A program made the position numbers and the translations under genes. Below the pieces are notes generated by a model, which saw only the letters and a list, made by a program, of their open reading frames with translations, made no database searches and was not told where the DNA came from. 64,000 nt of DNA, from positions 1,054,001 to 1,118,000 of the forward strand of contig JACKMA010000001.1 in assembly GCA_024235635.1 (NCBI GenBank), written 5' to 3'. Position 1 is the first letter of the stretch, and each line of letters begins with the position of its first letter. The stretch is from Zoogloeaceae bacterium. Lineage in GTDB: Bacteria > Pseudomonadota > Gammaproteobacteria > Burkholderiales > Rhodocyclaceae. Positions 46,017 through 55,068 of the stretch are shown piece by piece.

Positions 46017-47213
46017 CTATTGATCGCCGCCCTGCCACGACAACGGCACGATGGCGCCGTCACTGGCGCGGTAGCGCGCCATGAACACGTCGTCCGCACC
46101 CAGTGCATCGTGGCTCTGCGGCGAGAACGGCCTTGCGAACCGCCGGACCAGGCCACGATAGTCGTGCAGTTGCTCGAGCGCATCGCGCACCGCGGATCGG
46201 TCGGTGGTCCCCGCGCGGTCGATCGCCTGGGCTAGCAGGTGGGTCAGGTCGTAGGCATGGCCGACGCCGACCGGCGATTCGATCCGATCGAAGTCCGAGA
46301 TGCCGAACAGGCGTTCAGCGACCGCCATCACGCGCGAGCGGATGTCGGGATCGGCGTTGAAGAAGCTGAATGTCTGGACCACCGAGAAGTCCACTTCGTC
46401 GAGCATGCCGCGCACCTGGTCGGCGAAGTCGCCGCCGGTGACGCCCCAGTGGCTGACGATCGGAATGCGTTCCTGTTCGGGAAGCTGCGCCATGTCCCGG
46501 AACAACACGACCGCCTCGGTATCGTTGGCAACGAAGACGATCGCCTCGGCACCCGCGGCACGCAGCGCCTGATACTTCTCGATCATCGACTGGTCGCCCC
46601 ACTGGTACCACTCGATGCCGACCGACTTGGGCAGGTCCGCGGACAGGTAGTAGCGATCGGCAGCAGCGAGATTGCTGCGCCCCCACGAGGTGTTGGGCAA
46701 CAGCAGCCCCACTCGACGCGCGCCCTTCGCCAGCGCATGGCGGAACATCGCCGGCATTGCCAGGCTGTCCTTCAGCGACAGCCGGAAGGCGAAGTTGGGC
46801 TGGTGGCCGTTGTCGGTGATGGCGTCCGCGGCCGCCCAGGGATCGAGCAGAATCATCTGACGGTCGTGCGCCAGGTCGATGTACTCGAGCGCCACCGGAC
46901 TGAAGCGTCCGACAAACATCGCGACCATCTCGGGCATTGCGGCCAGTTCCTTGAGATTGCGAATGCCACGCGCGGTCACCGAGCGGTTGTCCCGTGACAC
47001 CAGCTCGATCCGCCGTCCGCCGAGCACGCCGCCGGCTCGGTTGATCTCGTCCAGTGCGATCAGGATGCCGCGCTCGATCGCCTGCGCCGAGGTGCTCTTG
47101 TCGAGCCCGAATTCGGCGTCGAGTCCGACCAGGACCGGGGGGCGCTCCTGCGCATGCAGGCTTGCACCGAGGAGGGAAAGCACAGCGACCAGCAGGCAGC
47201 GCAGAAGTGACAT
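46017..47213 (-). CDS. Periplasmic type I substrate-binding protein (branched-chain amino acid type)
   Basis: A 398-residue exported protein with a signal peptide (about residues 1-21, ending LHA) and the two-lobed ligand-binding fold of LivK/AmiC-type proteins (QAIERGILIALDEINRAGGVLGGRRIEL). No transporter genes adjoin it. Instead it overlaps the transcription unit of the GGDEF-EAL gene, 11 bases away, so it most likely serves as the ligand-sensing partner of that membrane enzyme. The ligand is unknown; amino acids, amides and urea are typical for the fold. Confidence 0.85.
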   Translation of the reverse strand: MSLLRCLLVAVLSLLGASLHAQERPPVLVGLDAEFGLDKSTSAQAIERGILIALDEINRAGGVLGGRRIELVSRDNRSVTARGIRNLKELAAMPEMVAMFVGRFSPVALEYIDLAHDRQMILLDPWAAADAITDNGHQPNFAFRLSLKDSLAMPAMFRHALAKGARRVGLLLPNTSWGRSNLAAADRYYLSADLPKSVGIEWYQWGDQSMIEKYQALRAAGAEAIVFVANDTEAVVLFRDMAQLPEQERIPIVSHWGVTGGDFADQVRGMLDEVDFSVVQTFSFFNADPDIRSRVMAVAERLFGISDFDRIESPVGVGHAYDLTHLLAQAIDRAGTTDRSAVRDALEQLHDYRGLVRRFARPFSPQSHDALGADDVFMARYRASDGAIVPLSWQGGDQ

Positions 47214-47526
47214 GACAGATCGATCCCTGGAAGCCCGGAGACACGCTCCAATACCCTACCAACGGCACGGCCTTTCGACAGTTGAGGCGAATTGCACTGG
47301 AATCCGCCTCGCGCGCGGCTACCGGCCGGCGGCACGATTCTGCAGCGCAACATCCCACCGAACACCCGCCAATTCTTCGCCACAGTCGCTTCGCGATCCG
47401 ATTCTCCATGCTTCGCAGCATCGAAATCGATTGCATCACGTATAAGCATCCACTAACTTACTAACATAGTTTGTGCCGAGCGCAGGCCGACATCGCGCCG
47501 CAACCAACGGGAGGAGGGAAACGACA
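47214..47526 (+). other. 313-base divergent intergenic region
   Basis: This region separates the periplasmic binding protein gene from the sulfide:quinone oxidoreductase gene. No coding signal is convincing. Near its right side are an ATCGA-AA-TCGAT palindrome (47420-47431), a promoter-like pair and two ACTAAC repeats (near 47452 and 47460). Confidence 0.5.
47431..47459 (+). promoter_or_regulatory. Sigma-70-type promoter for sqr
   Basis: TTGCAT at 47431-47436 and TAACTT at 47454-47459 are 17 bases apart, in an AT-rich patch about 70 bases before the sqr start. The adjoining ATCGA-AA-TCGAT palindrome could be an operator. Confidence 0.45.
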
Positions 47527-48804
47527 ATGGCCAACATCGTCATCATCGGTGCGGGCATCGGCGGGCTGCCGATGGCCTACGAAATGCGCGACCTGCTGCG
47601 CCCGGAAGACCGCATCACGGTGATCGCGAAGGATCCGAAGTTCCACTTCGTGCCGTCCAACCCCTGGGTGGCGGTGAGTTGGCGCAAGCGGGAGGAGATC
47701 GAAGTCGACCCGGCCGAGGTGCTGGCCAGGCGCGACATCGACTTCATCCCGATTGGTGTCGCCCGCGTCAAGCCCGCCGACAACGAAGTGCAGCTGGTCG
47801 ACGGGCGCAGCATCGCCTACGACTATCTGGTGATCGCCACCGGTCCGAAACTCGCGTTCGACGAAGTCCCCGGGCTCGGCCCGGACGGGCACACCCAATC
47901 GGTCTGCCACGTGGACCATGCGGTCACCGCCGAAGCGGGCTGGCAGCGCTTCGTCGCCGACCCTGGGGCGGTGGTGGTCGGCGCGGTGCAGGGCGCCTCG
48001 TGCTTCGGCCCGGCCTACGAGTTCGCGATGATCGTCGATTCGGACCTGCGCAAGCGACGGATCCGCGACCGCGTGCCGATGACCTTCGTCACGTCCGAGC
48101 CCTACATCGGACACCTCGGGCTGGGCGGCGTCGGCGATTCTAAGGGCATCATGGAATCGGCTTTTCGCGACCGCCACATCAAGTGGATCTGCAATGCGAA
48201 GGTCGAGCGGATCGACGATGGCGTGATGCACGTGATCGAGCACGACGAGGACGGTGTCGAGAAACGGCGCCACGAAGTGCCGTTCAAGTACTCGATGATG
48301 CTGCCCGCGTTCAAGGGTGTCGATGCGGTGTTCGGGATAGAGGGCCTGACCAATCCCCGCGGCTTCATCCTGATCGACCAGCACCAGCGCAACCCGACCT
48401 TCCGCAACGTCTTCGCAGTCGGCGTCTGTGTCGCGATTCCCCCGGTGGAGGTGACCCCGGTGCCGACTGGTACGCCGAAGACCGGCTATATGATCGAGTC
48501 GATGGTGACTGCGACGGCGCACAACATCCGCGCCCTGATCGACGGTCGCGAGCCGACCGGGACCGCCACCTGGAATGCCGTGTGCCTCGCCGATTTCGGT
48601 GACACCGGCGCCGCCTTCGTCGCACTGCCGCAGATCCCGCCGCGCAACCTCAACTGGTTCTCCCAGGGCAAGTGGGTGCATCTGGCGAAGATCGCGTTCG
48701 AAAAATACTTCTTGCGCAAGATGCGCAAGGGCACGACCGAACCGATCTACGAAAAGGTCGTCATGAAGGCGGTCGGCATCGCCAAGCTGCGCAAGGAGAC
48801 CTGA
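47527..48804 (+). CDS. sqr: Sulfide:quinone oxidoreductase, type I-like
   Basis: A 425-residue membrane-associated flavoprotein that oxidises sulfide to zero-valent sulfur and passes electrons to the quinone pool. The N-terminal FAD motif is GAGIGGLPMAYE. The three redox cysteines of type I enzymes are all present: Cys127 (SVCHVDHA), Cys159 (GASCFGPAYE) and Cys353 (WNAVCLADFGD). PPVEVTPVPTGTPKTGYM and the amphipathic C terminus (KWVHLAKIAFEKYFLRKM) closely resemble, from memory, the Acidithiobacillus enzyme. The ATG at 47527 follows GGAGGAGG. With RuBisCO it suggests sulfide-driven autotrophy. Confidence 0.93.
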   Translation: MANIVIIGAGIGGLPMAYEMRDLLRPEDRITVIAKDPKFHFVPSNPWVAVSWRKREEIEVDPAEVLARRDIDFIPIGVARVKPADNEVQLVDGRSIAYDYLVIATGPKLAFDEVPGLGPDGHTQSVCHVDHAVTAEAGWQRFVADPGAVVVGAVQGASCFGPAYEFAMIVDSDLRKRRIRDRVPMTFVTSEPYIGHLGLGGVGDSKGIMESAFRDRHIKWICNAKVERIDDGVMHVIEHDEDGVEKRRHEVPFKYSMMLPAFKGVDAVFGIEGLTNPRGFILIDQHQRNPTFRNVFAVGVCVAIPPVEVTPVPTGTPKTGYMIESMVTATAHNIRALIDGREPTGTATWNAVCLADFGDTGAAFVALPQIPPRNLNWFSQGKWVHLAKIAFEKYFLRKMRKGTTEPIYEKVVMKAVGIAKLRKET

Positions 48805-49036
48805 CCGCCCCCGCACCGCCGAGACCGCGGATGGCGCTTGGCAGGTGCGCTTGCGCTGACGTTGCAGCGGAGGCATGATCGGCGGCTGGCAGGCGCCTGT
48901 CCGACGCTGCAAGCGCGTCGGGCAGGTACCGATGACGATCGACGGCCCGGGAGGGCGCGTCGGCCGGCGCGCAGACGCCGGCCGGATGCGCGGGTGACGG
49001 TCGGTTTCCCACCGCACCCCAGCCACCCGGACCCCG

Positions 49037-50350
49037 ATGAACGACCCTCGCACCGATTCCGGCGGAAGCCATCCCGAGCACCCGCTGCGCTACAAGCTCA
49101 ACAATGAACTCCATGCCCGCCCGCCGGTGGCGGTCCGCTGCCCGCAGGCGGTCTCCTATGTCGCCCTGACCCACGACGACAGCACGATCGAACAGCAGGT
49201 CGCGCACCTCCGCCGTCTCGCCGAGGCCTTTGCGGTACCGCTGCCGGAAGTCGACGGCGACCATCTGCTGCTGACCACGCCCCGCTTCCGCCTGAAGTGG
49301 GAGCGCCACTCCGAGTTCTCCTGTTATACGTTCTTCCGCGACATCGATGGCGAGGACAACGACACGACCGCGATCGAGGCGCTGCCGCCACGTTGGCTCG
49401 AGGCGATTCCCGGCAGCCTGCTGGTCGCGACCCACCTGAGCCTGCACAGTGCCGAACGGCTGACCCCCGAGTCGGTCATGGCCAGCGCGTCGCGCGAAGG
49501 CTCGCAGATGATCGCGACGCGGGTCGCCGACGGCGGCGCCTGGGTATTCACCGACTTCCTGCTGACCGACGGCTGGACCCGGTTTCTGGTTCTCGACGAA
49601 AAGCTGACCCCGCGCCAGACCGGGCGCATGGTCCAGCGCCTGCTCGAGATCGAGACCTACCGCATGACCGCACTGCTGGCATTCCCGGTCGCCCGCGAGG
49701 TCGGCAAGCTGCTCAATCGCGCCGAAGGCGAACTGGCCGACCTGATGGATCGCATCGTCGCCGCGAGCACACCCGAAGACGAACGCAACGTGCTCGGGCG
49801 CCTGACCCGCCTGGCCGCCGAGGTGGAACGCTCGGTCGCCCGTTCGACCTTTCGCTTCGGTGCGGCGGCGGCCTACCATCGCCTGGTCGAGCACCGCATC
49901 GACGAGCTCCGCGAACTGCGGGTGGCGGGCTTCACGACGATCAAGGAGTTCATGGACCGGCGACTGACGCCGGCCATCAATACCTGTGCCGCCAACGCAA
50001 GGCGGCAGGAAGACCTGTCGGGAAGGATCGCCCGCAACTCTCAGTTGCTGCGCACCCGGGTCGACATCGAACTGGAACGGCAGAACCAGGAACTGCTGGG
50101 CCAGATGAACCGTCGGGCCAAGTTGCAGTTGCGCCTGCAGGAGACCGTCGAAGGGCTGTCGGTGGTCGCGATCACCTACTACGCATCGCAACTCGTCAAT
50201 TACCTGGCGAAGGGCGCCAAGGGCCTGCTCTCGCCGATGACCCCGGAAGCGATCACCGCGGTTTCGATCCCGCTGATCGGCGGCCTGGTGGCCTTCGGCC
50301 TGCACCGCATGCGCAAAGCGCTGGCTTCCGCCGAGGGCGAACACGACTAG
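49037..50350 (+). CDS. DUF3422 family protein
   Basis: A 437-residue protein of a proteobacterial family of unknown function. It opens with the family feature HPLRYKLNNELHARPP, contains ITYYASQLVNYLAKG near the end, and has a likely coiled-coil region about residues 320-385 before two C-terminal hydrophobic stretches, so it is probably a membrane protein. The 232-base region before it, after sqr, has no gene. Confidence 0.88.
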   Translation: MNDPRTDSGGSHPEHPLRYKLNNELHARPPVAVRCPQAVSYVALTHDDSTIEQQVAHLRRLAEAFAVPLPEVDGDHLLLTTPRFRLKWERHSEFSCYTFFRDIDGEDNDTTAIEALPPRWLEAIPGSLLVATHLSLHSAERLTPESVMASASREGSQMIATRVADGGAWVFTDFLLTDGWTRFLVLDEKLTPRQTGRMVQRLLEIETYRMTALLAFPVAREVGKLLNRAEGELADLMDRIVAASTPEDERNVLGRLTRLAAEVERSVARSTFRFGAAAAYHRLVEHRIDELRELRVAGFTTIKEFMDRRLTPAINTCAANARRQEDLSGRIARNSQLLRTRVDIELERQNQELLGQMNRRAKLQLRLQETVEGLSVVAITYYASQLVNYLAKGAKGLLSPMTPEAITAVSIPLIGGLVAFGLHRMRKALASAEGEHD

Positions 50351-50452
50351 CCCGGCGGCTGCCGATCCGGCGTGCCGGACGTAAGGCGTCGCCGGTTCCG
50401 CCGGTCAGTATCCTGACGCACACCATGCGCGCGTCAGGAGGAACGGAATTGC

Positions 50453-50674
50453 ATGTCGGAACTGCTGAGACTCGCCTGCCGCCCGCGTACATTGCGCACC
50501 TCGGCCTGCATCGCCCTGGCGGTGGGCTCGGTCCTGAATCTGATCAACCTGGGCGATCGCCTGCTCGGCACGATGCCGATCGAATGGGGGCGCGTGTTGC
50601 TGAATTTTCTAGTACCTTTCTGCGTAGCCAGCGCCAGCGCGGCGCTCAACGCCTGGGAACGGGACAGGGAGTGA
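50453..50674 (+). CDS. NrtS-like small membrane protein
   Basis: A 73-residue protein with two membrane segments. ALAVGSVLNLINLGDRLLG and FLVPFCVASASAAL fit the NrtS domain, which has been linked to nitrate and nitrite transport. The assignment is from recall of the motif. AGGAGGAA lies about 10 bases before the ATG. It stands 2 bases ahead of an ECF sigma factor gene and is likely co-transcribed with it. Confidence 0.7.
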   Translation: MSELLRLACRPRTLRTSACIALAVGSVLNLINLGDRLLGTMPIEWGRVLLNFLVPFCVASASAALNAWERDRE

Positions 50675-50676
50675 GG

Positions 50677-51282
50677 ATGAACGACACCGCCGCCGGCCGG
50701 ATCGACTGGAACGACCCGTCGCTCGCAAAGATCCGCCGCGACATGCTGCGCTTCGCCCAGCTGCAGCTGCGTGATGCCGGGGCAGCGGAGGACATGGTGC
50801 AGGAGGCGCTGTTCTCGGCGATGAAGTACGAAGCCAGCTTCGCCGGCCGGTCGGCGCTGAAGACCTGGATGTTCTCTATCCTGCGCAACAAGATCGTCGA
50901 CCACATTCGCAAGAGTTCGCGCGAGATCGCCGGTGCCGACCTGGTCGCCGGCAGTGCCGAGGACGGCGACGACTTCGACGCCCTGTTCGACGAGCGCGGC
51001 CACTGGAATCCGGAGGATCGCCCGCCGACCTGGGCGGATCCCGAATCCTCGCTGTCGCAACAGCAGTTCTGGGACGTCTTCGAGGCCTGTCTCGATCGCC
51101 TGCCGCCGAAGACTTCGCGGGTATTCATGATGCGCGAGTTCCTCGACCTCGATACCGACGAGATCTGCGCCGAGCTCGGCATCAGCACCAGCAACTGCTG
51201 GGTGATCCTTCACCGTGCCCGCGCCGGCCTGCGCATGTGCCTGGACCGCGACTGGTTCGGCCAGGAGCAAGCGCCATGCTGA
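50677..51282 (+). CDS. ECF-type RNA polymerase sigma factor
   Basis: A 201-residue sigma-70-family factor with region 2 (DAGAAEDMVQEALFSAMKY and SALKTWMFSILRNKIVDHIRK) and region 4 (LPPKTSRVFMMREFLDLDTDEICAELGIS). The linker between them is long and acidic, with the GHWNPEDRPPTW segment seen in some betaproteobacterial ECF groups. Its stop overlaps the downstream zinc-finger gene, the common arrangement for a sigma factor and its anti-sigma partner. The target regulon is unknown. Confidence 0.93.
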   Translation: MNDTAAGRIDWNDPSLAKIRRDMLRFAQLQLRDAGAAEDMVQEALFSAMKYEASFAGRSALKTWMFSILRNKIVDHIRKSSREIAGADLVAGSAEDGDDFDALFDERGHWNPEDRPPTWADPESSLSQQQFWDVFEACLDRLPPKTSRVFMMREFLDLDTDEICAELGISTSNCWVILHRARAGLRMCLDRDWFGQEQAPC

Positions 51283-51470
51283 GCTGCAAGGAAGTCAATC
51301 GCCTGTGCTCGGAGGAACAGGATCGCAAGCTGTCGCTGAGCGAGCGCATCAACCTGCGCATGCATCTCGCGATCTGCAAGGCGTGCACCAACTTTCGCGA
51401 CCAGATGCGCTTCCTGCGATCCGCGACCCGTCGTTACCGGGAGGGCCAGCGCGGCCCCGCAGACGACTGA
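51276..51470 (+). CDS. Small zinc-finger protein, candidate anti-sigma factor
   Basis: A 64-residue protein with the zinc-binding pattern HxxxCxxC (His30, Cys34, Cys37) plus Cys4 and Cys11, as in ZAS/zf-HC2 anti-sigma factors. It has no membrane segment, so it would be a soluble redox-sensing type. Its start overlaps the sigma gene by 7 bases, so the two are translationally coupled. It lies too far within family norms to be chance. Confidence 0.85.
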   Translation: MLSCKEVNRLCSEEQDRKLSLSERINLRMHLAICKACTNFRDQMRFLRSATRRYREGQRGPADD

Positions 51471-51478
51471 GGCCGGCC

Positions 51479-52291
51479 GTGGGTGGCGTGCTCGGCTGGC
51501 TGGGCGGCTGCATCGGACGCTACCTGTCGCAGCCGGTCGAGGTCGACCACCTGACGCCGCCGACCGAGCCGCGGCGCTTGCTCGAGACCTTGCAGCCGGG
51601 CGACGTGCTGCTGGTCGAAGGCAACAGCCGGGTCAGCGGCATCATCAAGTACCTGACCCAGTCGACCTGGTCCCATGCCGCACTGTTCGTCGGCGATCGG
51701 CTGAGCGCGATCGCCGGCGCCCCGAATCCCGCATTCGTCGAGGCCGACATCGTGGACGGCGTCCGGGCGGTTGCGGCGGATGCCTATGCCGGACTGCCGA
51801 CCCGGATCTGTCGGCCGGCCGGCATCGCACCTGAGGATCTGCAACGGGTGCTGGACTTCGCGATCACCCGCATCGGCCATCGGTACGACCTGCGCAACGT
51901 CGTCGACCTGGCCCGCTACCTGTTTCCGACACCACCGGTGCCGCAGCGATTCCGCCGACGGATGCTGTCGCTGGGCAGCGGCGACCCGACACGTGCGATT
52001 TGCTCGACCTTGATCGCGCAGGCCTTCCAGTCCGTGCGCTACCCGATACTGCCACGCACGGTGCGAGTCGCCGGTGACGATCCGGACTGCCCCGAGTGCG
52101 TCGAGGAACTGATGCAGTTGCGCCACTTCAGCCTGTTCGCACCGCGCGACTTCGACGTCTCGCCCTATTTCGAGATCATCAAGCCCGGCATCGCCAGAGC
52201 GCATGCCTACCGCCAGCTGGCCTGGATCGACCACGGCCGCGCGAACCGGCCTACCGGCCCTCACCGCAGACACCGCCCGCCAATGCAATGA
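51479..52291 (+). CDS. Permuted papain-like amidase (YiiX/C92 fold)
   Basis: A 270-residue protein of the circularly permuted NlpC/P60 group. The motif GDVLLVEGNSRVSGIIKYLTQ leads to the catalytic His66 in TWSHAALFVG, and the Cys175 nucleophile is in AICSTLIAQAF, in the permuted order. A Glu in the EAD segment may be the third residue. The first 17 residues are hydrophobic and may be a membrane anchor. GTG at 51479 is taken as start, GTG 51488 being possible. It is likely part of the sigma-factor operon and would act on lipids, peptides or cell wall. Confidence 0.82.
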   Translation: MGGVLGWLGGCIGRYLSQPVEVDHLTPPTEPRRLLETLQPGDVLLVEGNSRVSGIIKYLTQSTWSHAALFVGDRLSAIAGAPNPAFVEADIVDGVRAVAADAYAGLPTRICRPAGIAPEDLQRVLDFAITRIGHRYDLRNVVDLARYLFPTPPVPQRFRRRMLSLGSGDPTRAICSTLIAQAFQSVRYPILPRTVRVAGDDPDCPECVEELMQLRHFSLFAPRDFDVSPYFEIIKPGIARAHAYRQLAWIDHGRANRPTGPHRRHRPPMQ

Positions 52292-52478
52292 TTTGGCGGA
52301 CTGCGTTCAGGGCCGGCGACAACTGTTGCGAACGGCAGCGAATGCGCCCTCGGCCCGCTTGCATCAACCCCGCCCGATCGCTGCCCCCGCCGGACAGCCC
52401 GCGCGATCGTCGGACGCACCCGGCGGCGGTTTCCGGGATAATCGCGGAATCTGCCGGATTCTTGCCGTACGGAGCGAA

Positions 52479-53804
52479 ATGAGCGACCCATCCCCATTCA
52501 AGGCGCGCCGAGACCGCCTGCTGGCCCGCATGGCCGAGCGCGGCGGCGGCGTCGCAGTGGTGCCGACGGCGCCCGAAGTGATCCGCAACCGCGACACGCA
52601 TTACCGCTATCGTCACGACAGCTACTTCTACTATCTGACCGGATTTCGCGAACCCGAGGCGCTGCTGCTGCTCGTCGCCGGCGACGAGCCACGTGCGATC
52701 CTGCTGTGTCGCGAGAAGGACCCGGATCGCGAGATATGGGACGGCTTCCGCCACGGCCCGGACGCGGCACGCGAGCGATTCGCAATGGACGAGACTCACG
52801 CCATCGACGCGCTCGACGAGGTGCTCGCCAGCAATCTGGCCAATCAGCCGGCGATCTACTACGCCCTCGGCCACGATGCGACCTGGGACCAGCGCCTGAC
52901 GCGCGCCCTCAATTCCGTCCGTGCCAATTCGCGCGGCGGCGTCGCCGCGCCGCCGACGATCCACGACGTACGCGCCCTGCTCGACGAGATGCGATTGATC
53001 AAGGACGCTTCCGAGATTGCGCTGATGCGACGCGCCGCAGCGATTTCCGCCGAGGCCCACCGCCAGGCGATGCGAACCGCCAGGCCCGGTGTGTTCGAGT
53101 ACGAGGTCGAGGCCGTGGTCGAGCAGGCCTTTCGCCGTGCCGGCGCCCAGGCACCGGCCTACCCGTCGATCGTCGCCAGTGGAGCCAATGCCTGCGTGCT
53201 GCACTACGTCGACAACGACCGCCGCATCGCCGACGGCGACCTGCTGCTGATCGATGCCGGTTGCGAACTCGACGGCTACGCCTCGGACATCACCCGCAGC
53301 TTCCCGGTCGATGGACGCTTTACGGGGGCCCAGCGTGACATCTACGAGCTGGTGCTGGCGGCTCAGCAGGCTGCGGTGCGAGAGACCCGCGCCGGCGCCC
53401 CCTGGAACGCGCCGCACGATGCCGCCGTCGCGATCCTCGCGCGCGGCCTGATCGATCTCGGACTGCTGCGTGGCAGCCTCGACACCGTGCTCGAGAATGA
53501 GGACTACCGCCGCTTCTACATGCACCGCACCGGTCACTGGCTGGGACTCGACGTCCACGACGCCGGCGAGTACAAGCAGGGAGGCGAATGGCGGCCGCTG
53601 GAGGTGGGCATGACGCTGACGATCGAACCCGGTTGCTACGTCCGGCCGGCGGACGACGTGCCGGAGGCCTTCTGGAACATCGGTGTCCGCATCGAGGACG
53701 ACGCCCTGGTGACTGCCGACGGCTGCGAGCTGATCACCGCCGCCGCACCGAAAACGGTCGCCGAGATCGAGGACTGGATGGCCGCAGGCGGCGATGACGC
53801 ATGA
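52479..53804 (+). CDS. pepP: Xaa-Pro aminopeptidase P
   Basis: A 441-residue dimanganese peptidase that removes N-terminal residues followed by proline. The five metal ligands are present in pita-bread order: Asp259, Asp270, His353 (HRTGHWLGLDVHD), Glu383 (TIEPGCYV) and Glu406 (GVRIEDD). The N-terminal domain has RHDSYFYYLTGF. GGAGCG lies just before the ATG. It overlaps the next gene by 11 bases; pepP-ubiH is a conserved proteobacterial pairing. Confidence 0.96.
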   Translation: MSDPSPFKARRDRLLARMAERGGGVAVVPTAPEVIRNRDTHYRYRHDSYFYYLTGFREPEALLLLVAGDEPRAILLCREKDPDREIWDGFRHGPDAARERFAMDETHAIDALDEVLASNLANQPAIYYALGHDATWDQRLTRALNSVRANSRGGVAAPPTIHDVRALLDEMRLIKDASEIALMRRAAAISAEAHRQAMRTARPGVFEYEVEAVVEQAFRRAGAQAPAYPSIVASGANACVLHYVDNDRRIADGDLLLIDAGCELDGYASDITRSFPVDGRFTGAQRDIYELVLAAQQAAVRETRAGAPWNAPHDAAVAILARGLIDLGLLRGSLDTVLENEDYRRFYMHRTGHWLGLDVHDAGEYKQGGEWRPLEVGMTLTIEPGCYVRPADDVPEAFWNIGVRIEDDALVTADGCELITAAAPKTVAEIEDWMAAGGDDA

Positions 53805-54936
53805 CGTCCTGATCGTCGGCGCCGGACCGGTCGGCATGGCGCTGGCGCTGGCCTTGCGGCATCGGGGGCTCGACGTCGCCCTGGTCGACTCGCGCGCGCG
53901 GGGGGCCAGCGGCGGCGATCCGCGGGTGCTCGCGCTATCGCTCGGATCGTGCCAGACGCTGCGACGACTCGGCGCCTGGGACACTCTCGACACCACGCCG
54001 ATCCGACGCATCCATGTTTCGCAGGAGGCCGCTTTCGGTCGTACCCAGATCGACGCTGCGGAACTCGGCGTGGACGCCCTCGGCCAAGTGGTACGTGCCG
54101 GAGACCTTGCGCTGGCGCTCGACCGCACGCTCGGCGTCGATGGCCTGACCGTGATCGAGGGCAGTCGCGTCGCCAGCCTCGAGACCGGCGGCGACGACGT
54201 CGTGGTCAGTCTCGACGGGGCGCAGGCTGCGGTCCGGGCACGGCTGGTGGCCTGCGCCGAGGGCGGCATCGAGGAATCCGCGCCCGATGTTTTCAGCCGC
54301 GACTATCACCAACATGCGGTGATCACGCTGGCGACCCCCGAACGGCCGCACGAGCACCGGGCTTTCGAGCGATTCACTGCCGGCGGCCCGTTGGCGCTGC
54401 TGCCGTTCGGATCGCGCTACGCGGTGGTGCATACCGCATCGCCGGATGCTGCCGAGCATCTCGCAGCGCTCGACGACGTCGAATACATGGCCGAAGTCGA
54501 ACGGCGTCTCGCCGGTCGCGTGCGGTTGAGCCGGGTCGAACCTCGGCTGCGATTCCCGCTGATGCTGCGCTACCGGCGAGCACCGGTCGGCGCACGCACG
54601 GTGTGGATCGGCAATGCCGCCCAGACCCTGCATCCAGTGGCCGGCCAGGGATTCAACCTGGCTCTGCGCGACGTCTGGGCACTGGCAAGCGCGATCTCGG
54701 AGAGCGCCGCCGAAGATGTCGGCAGTGCCGCCGTACTGGCACGCTACGCCCGCGCACGGCGGATCGACCGAAGCGCGACGATCGGCGTCACCGACGCGAT
54801 GGTAAGGCTCTTCAGCAACGACATCGGGCCGCTCGCGGTACTGCGTGGCGCGGGCCTGCTGACCCTCGACGCGTGCCCGCCGCTGCGCGGCCTGCTGGCC
54901 CGCACGATGATGTTCGGCGCCCGCGCCTGGTCCTGA
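53794..54936 (+). CDS. ubiH: Ubiquinone biosynthesis FAD monooxygenase (UbiH/UbiI type)
   Basis: A 380-residue flavoprotein hydroxylase of the aerobic ubiquinone pathway. The N-terminal dinucleotide motif is VLIVGAGPVGMALAL, and the FAD-binding WIGNAAQTLHPVAGQGFNLALRD is near the C terminus. Substrate position (UbiH, UbiI or UbiF) is hard to tell by eye; the pepP neighbour favours UbiH. It starts inside the pepP 3' end. Confidence 0.9.
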   Translation: MTHDVLIVGAGPVGMALALALRHRGLDVALVDSRARGASGGDPRVLALSLGSCQTLRRLGAWDTLDTTPIRRIHVSQEAAFGRTQIDAAELGVDALGQVVRAGDLALALDRTLGVDGLTVIEGSRVASLETGGDDVVVSLDGAQAAVRARLVACAEGGIEESAPDVFSRDYHQHAVITLATPERPHEHRAFERFTAGGPLALLPFGSRYAVVHTASPDAAEHLAALDDVEYMAEVERRLAGRVRLSRVEPRLRFPLMLRYRRAPVGARTVWIGNAAQTLHPVAGQGFNLALRDVWALASAISESAAEDVGSAAVLARYARARRIDRSATIGVTDAMVRLFSNDIGPLAVLRGAGLLTLDACPPLRGLLARTMMFGARAWS

Positions 54937-55068
54937 CGGCGCTCGAGCCTGGCCCGATCCCGGCTGAGGGCGGCACTCGCGCACGCTTGTCGAGGCGGCT
55001 GTCATTTTCACGGCGAATCGCCCTTCCATCGGGTAGAATCCGGACTTTCCCCCGCTTGCCGCGACCCG

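Noticed and set aside
43385..46084. 899-codon plus-strand ORF antisense to the GGDEF-EAL gene
   Set aside because: The minus-strand protein carries all GGDEF and EAL residues; the antisense frame is a composition artefact.
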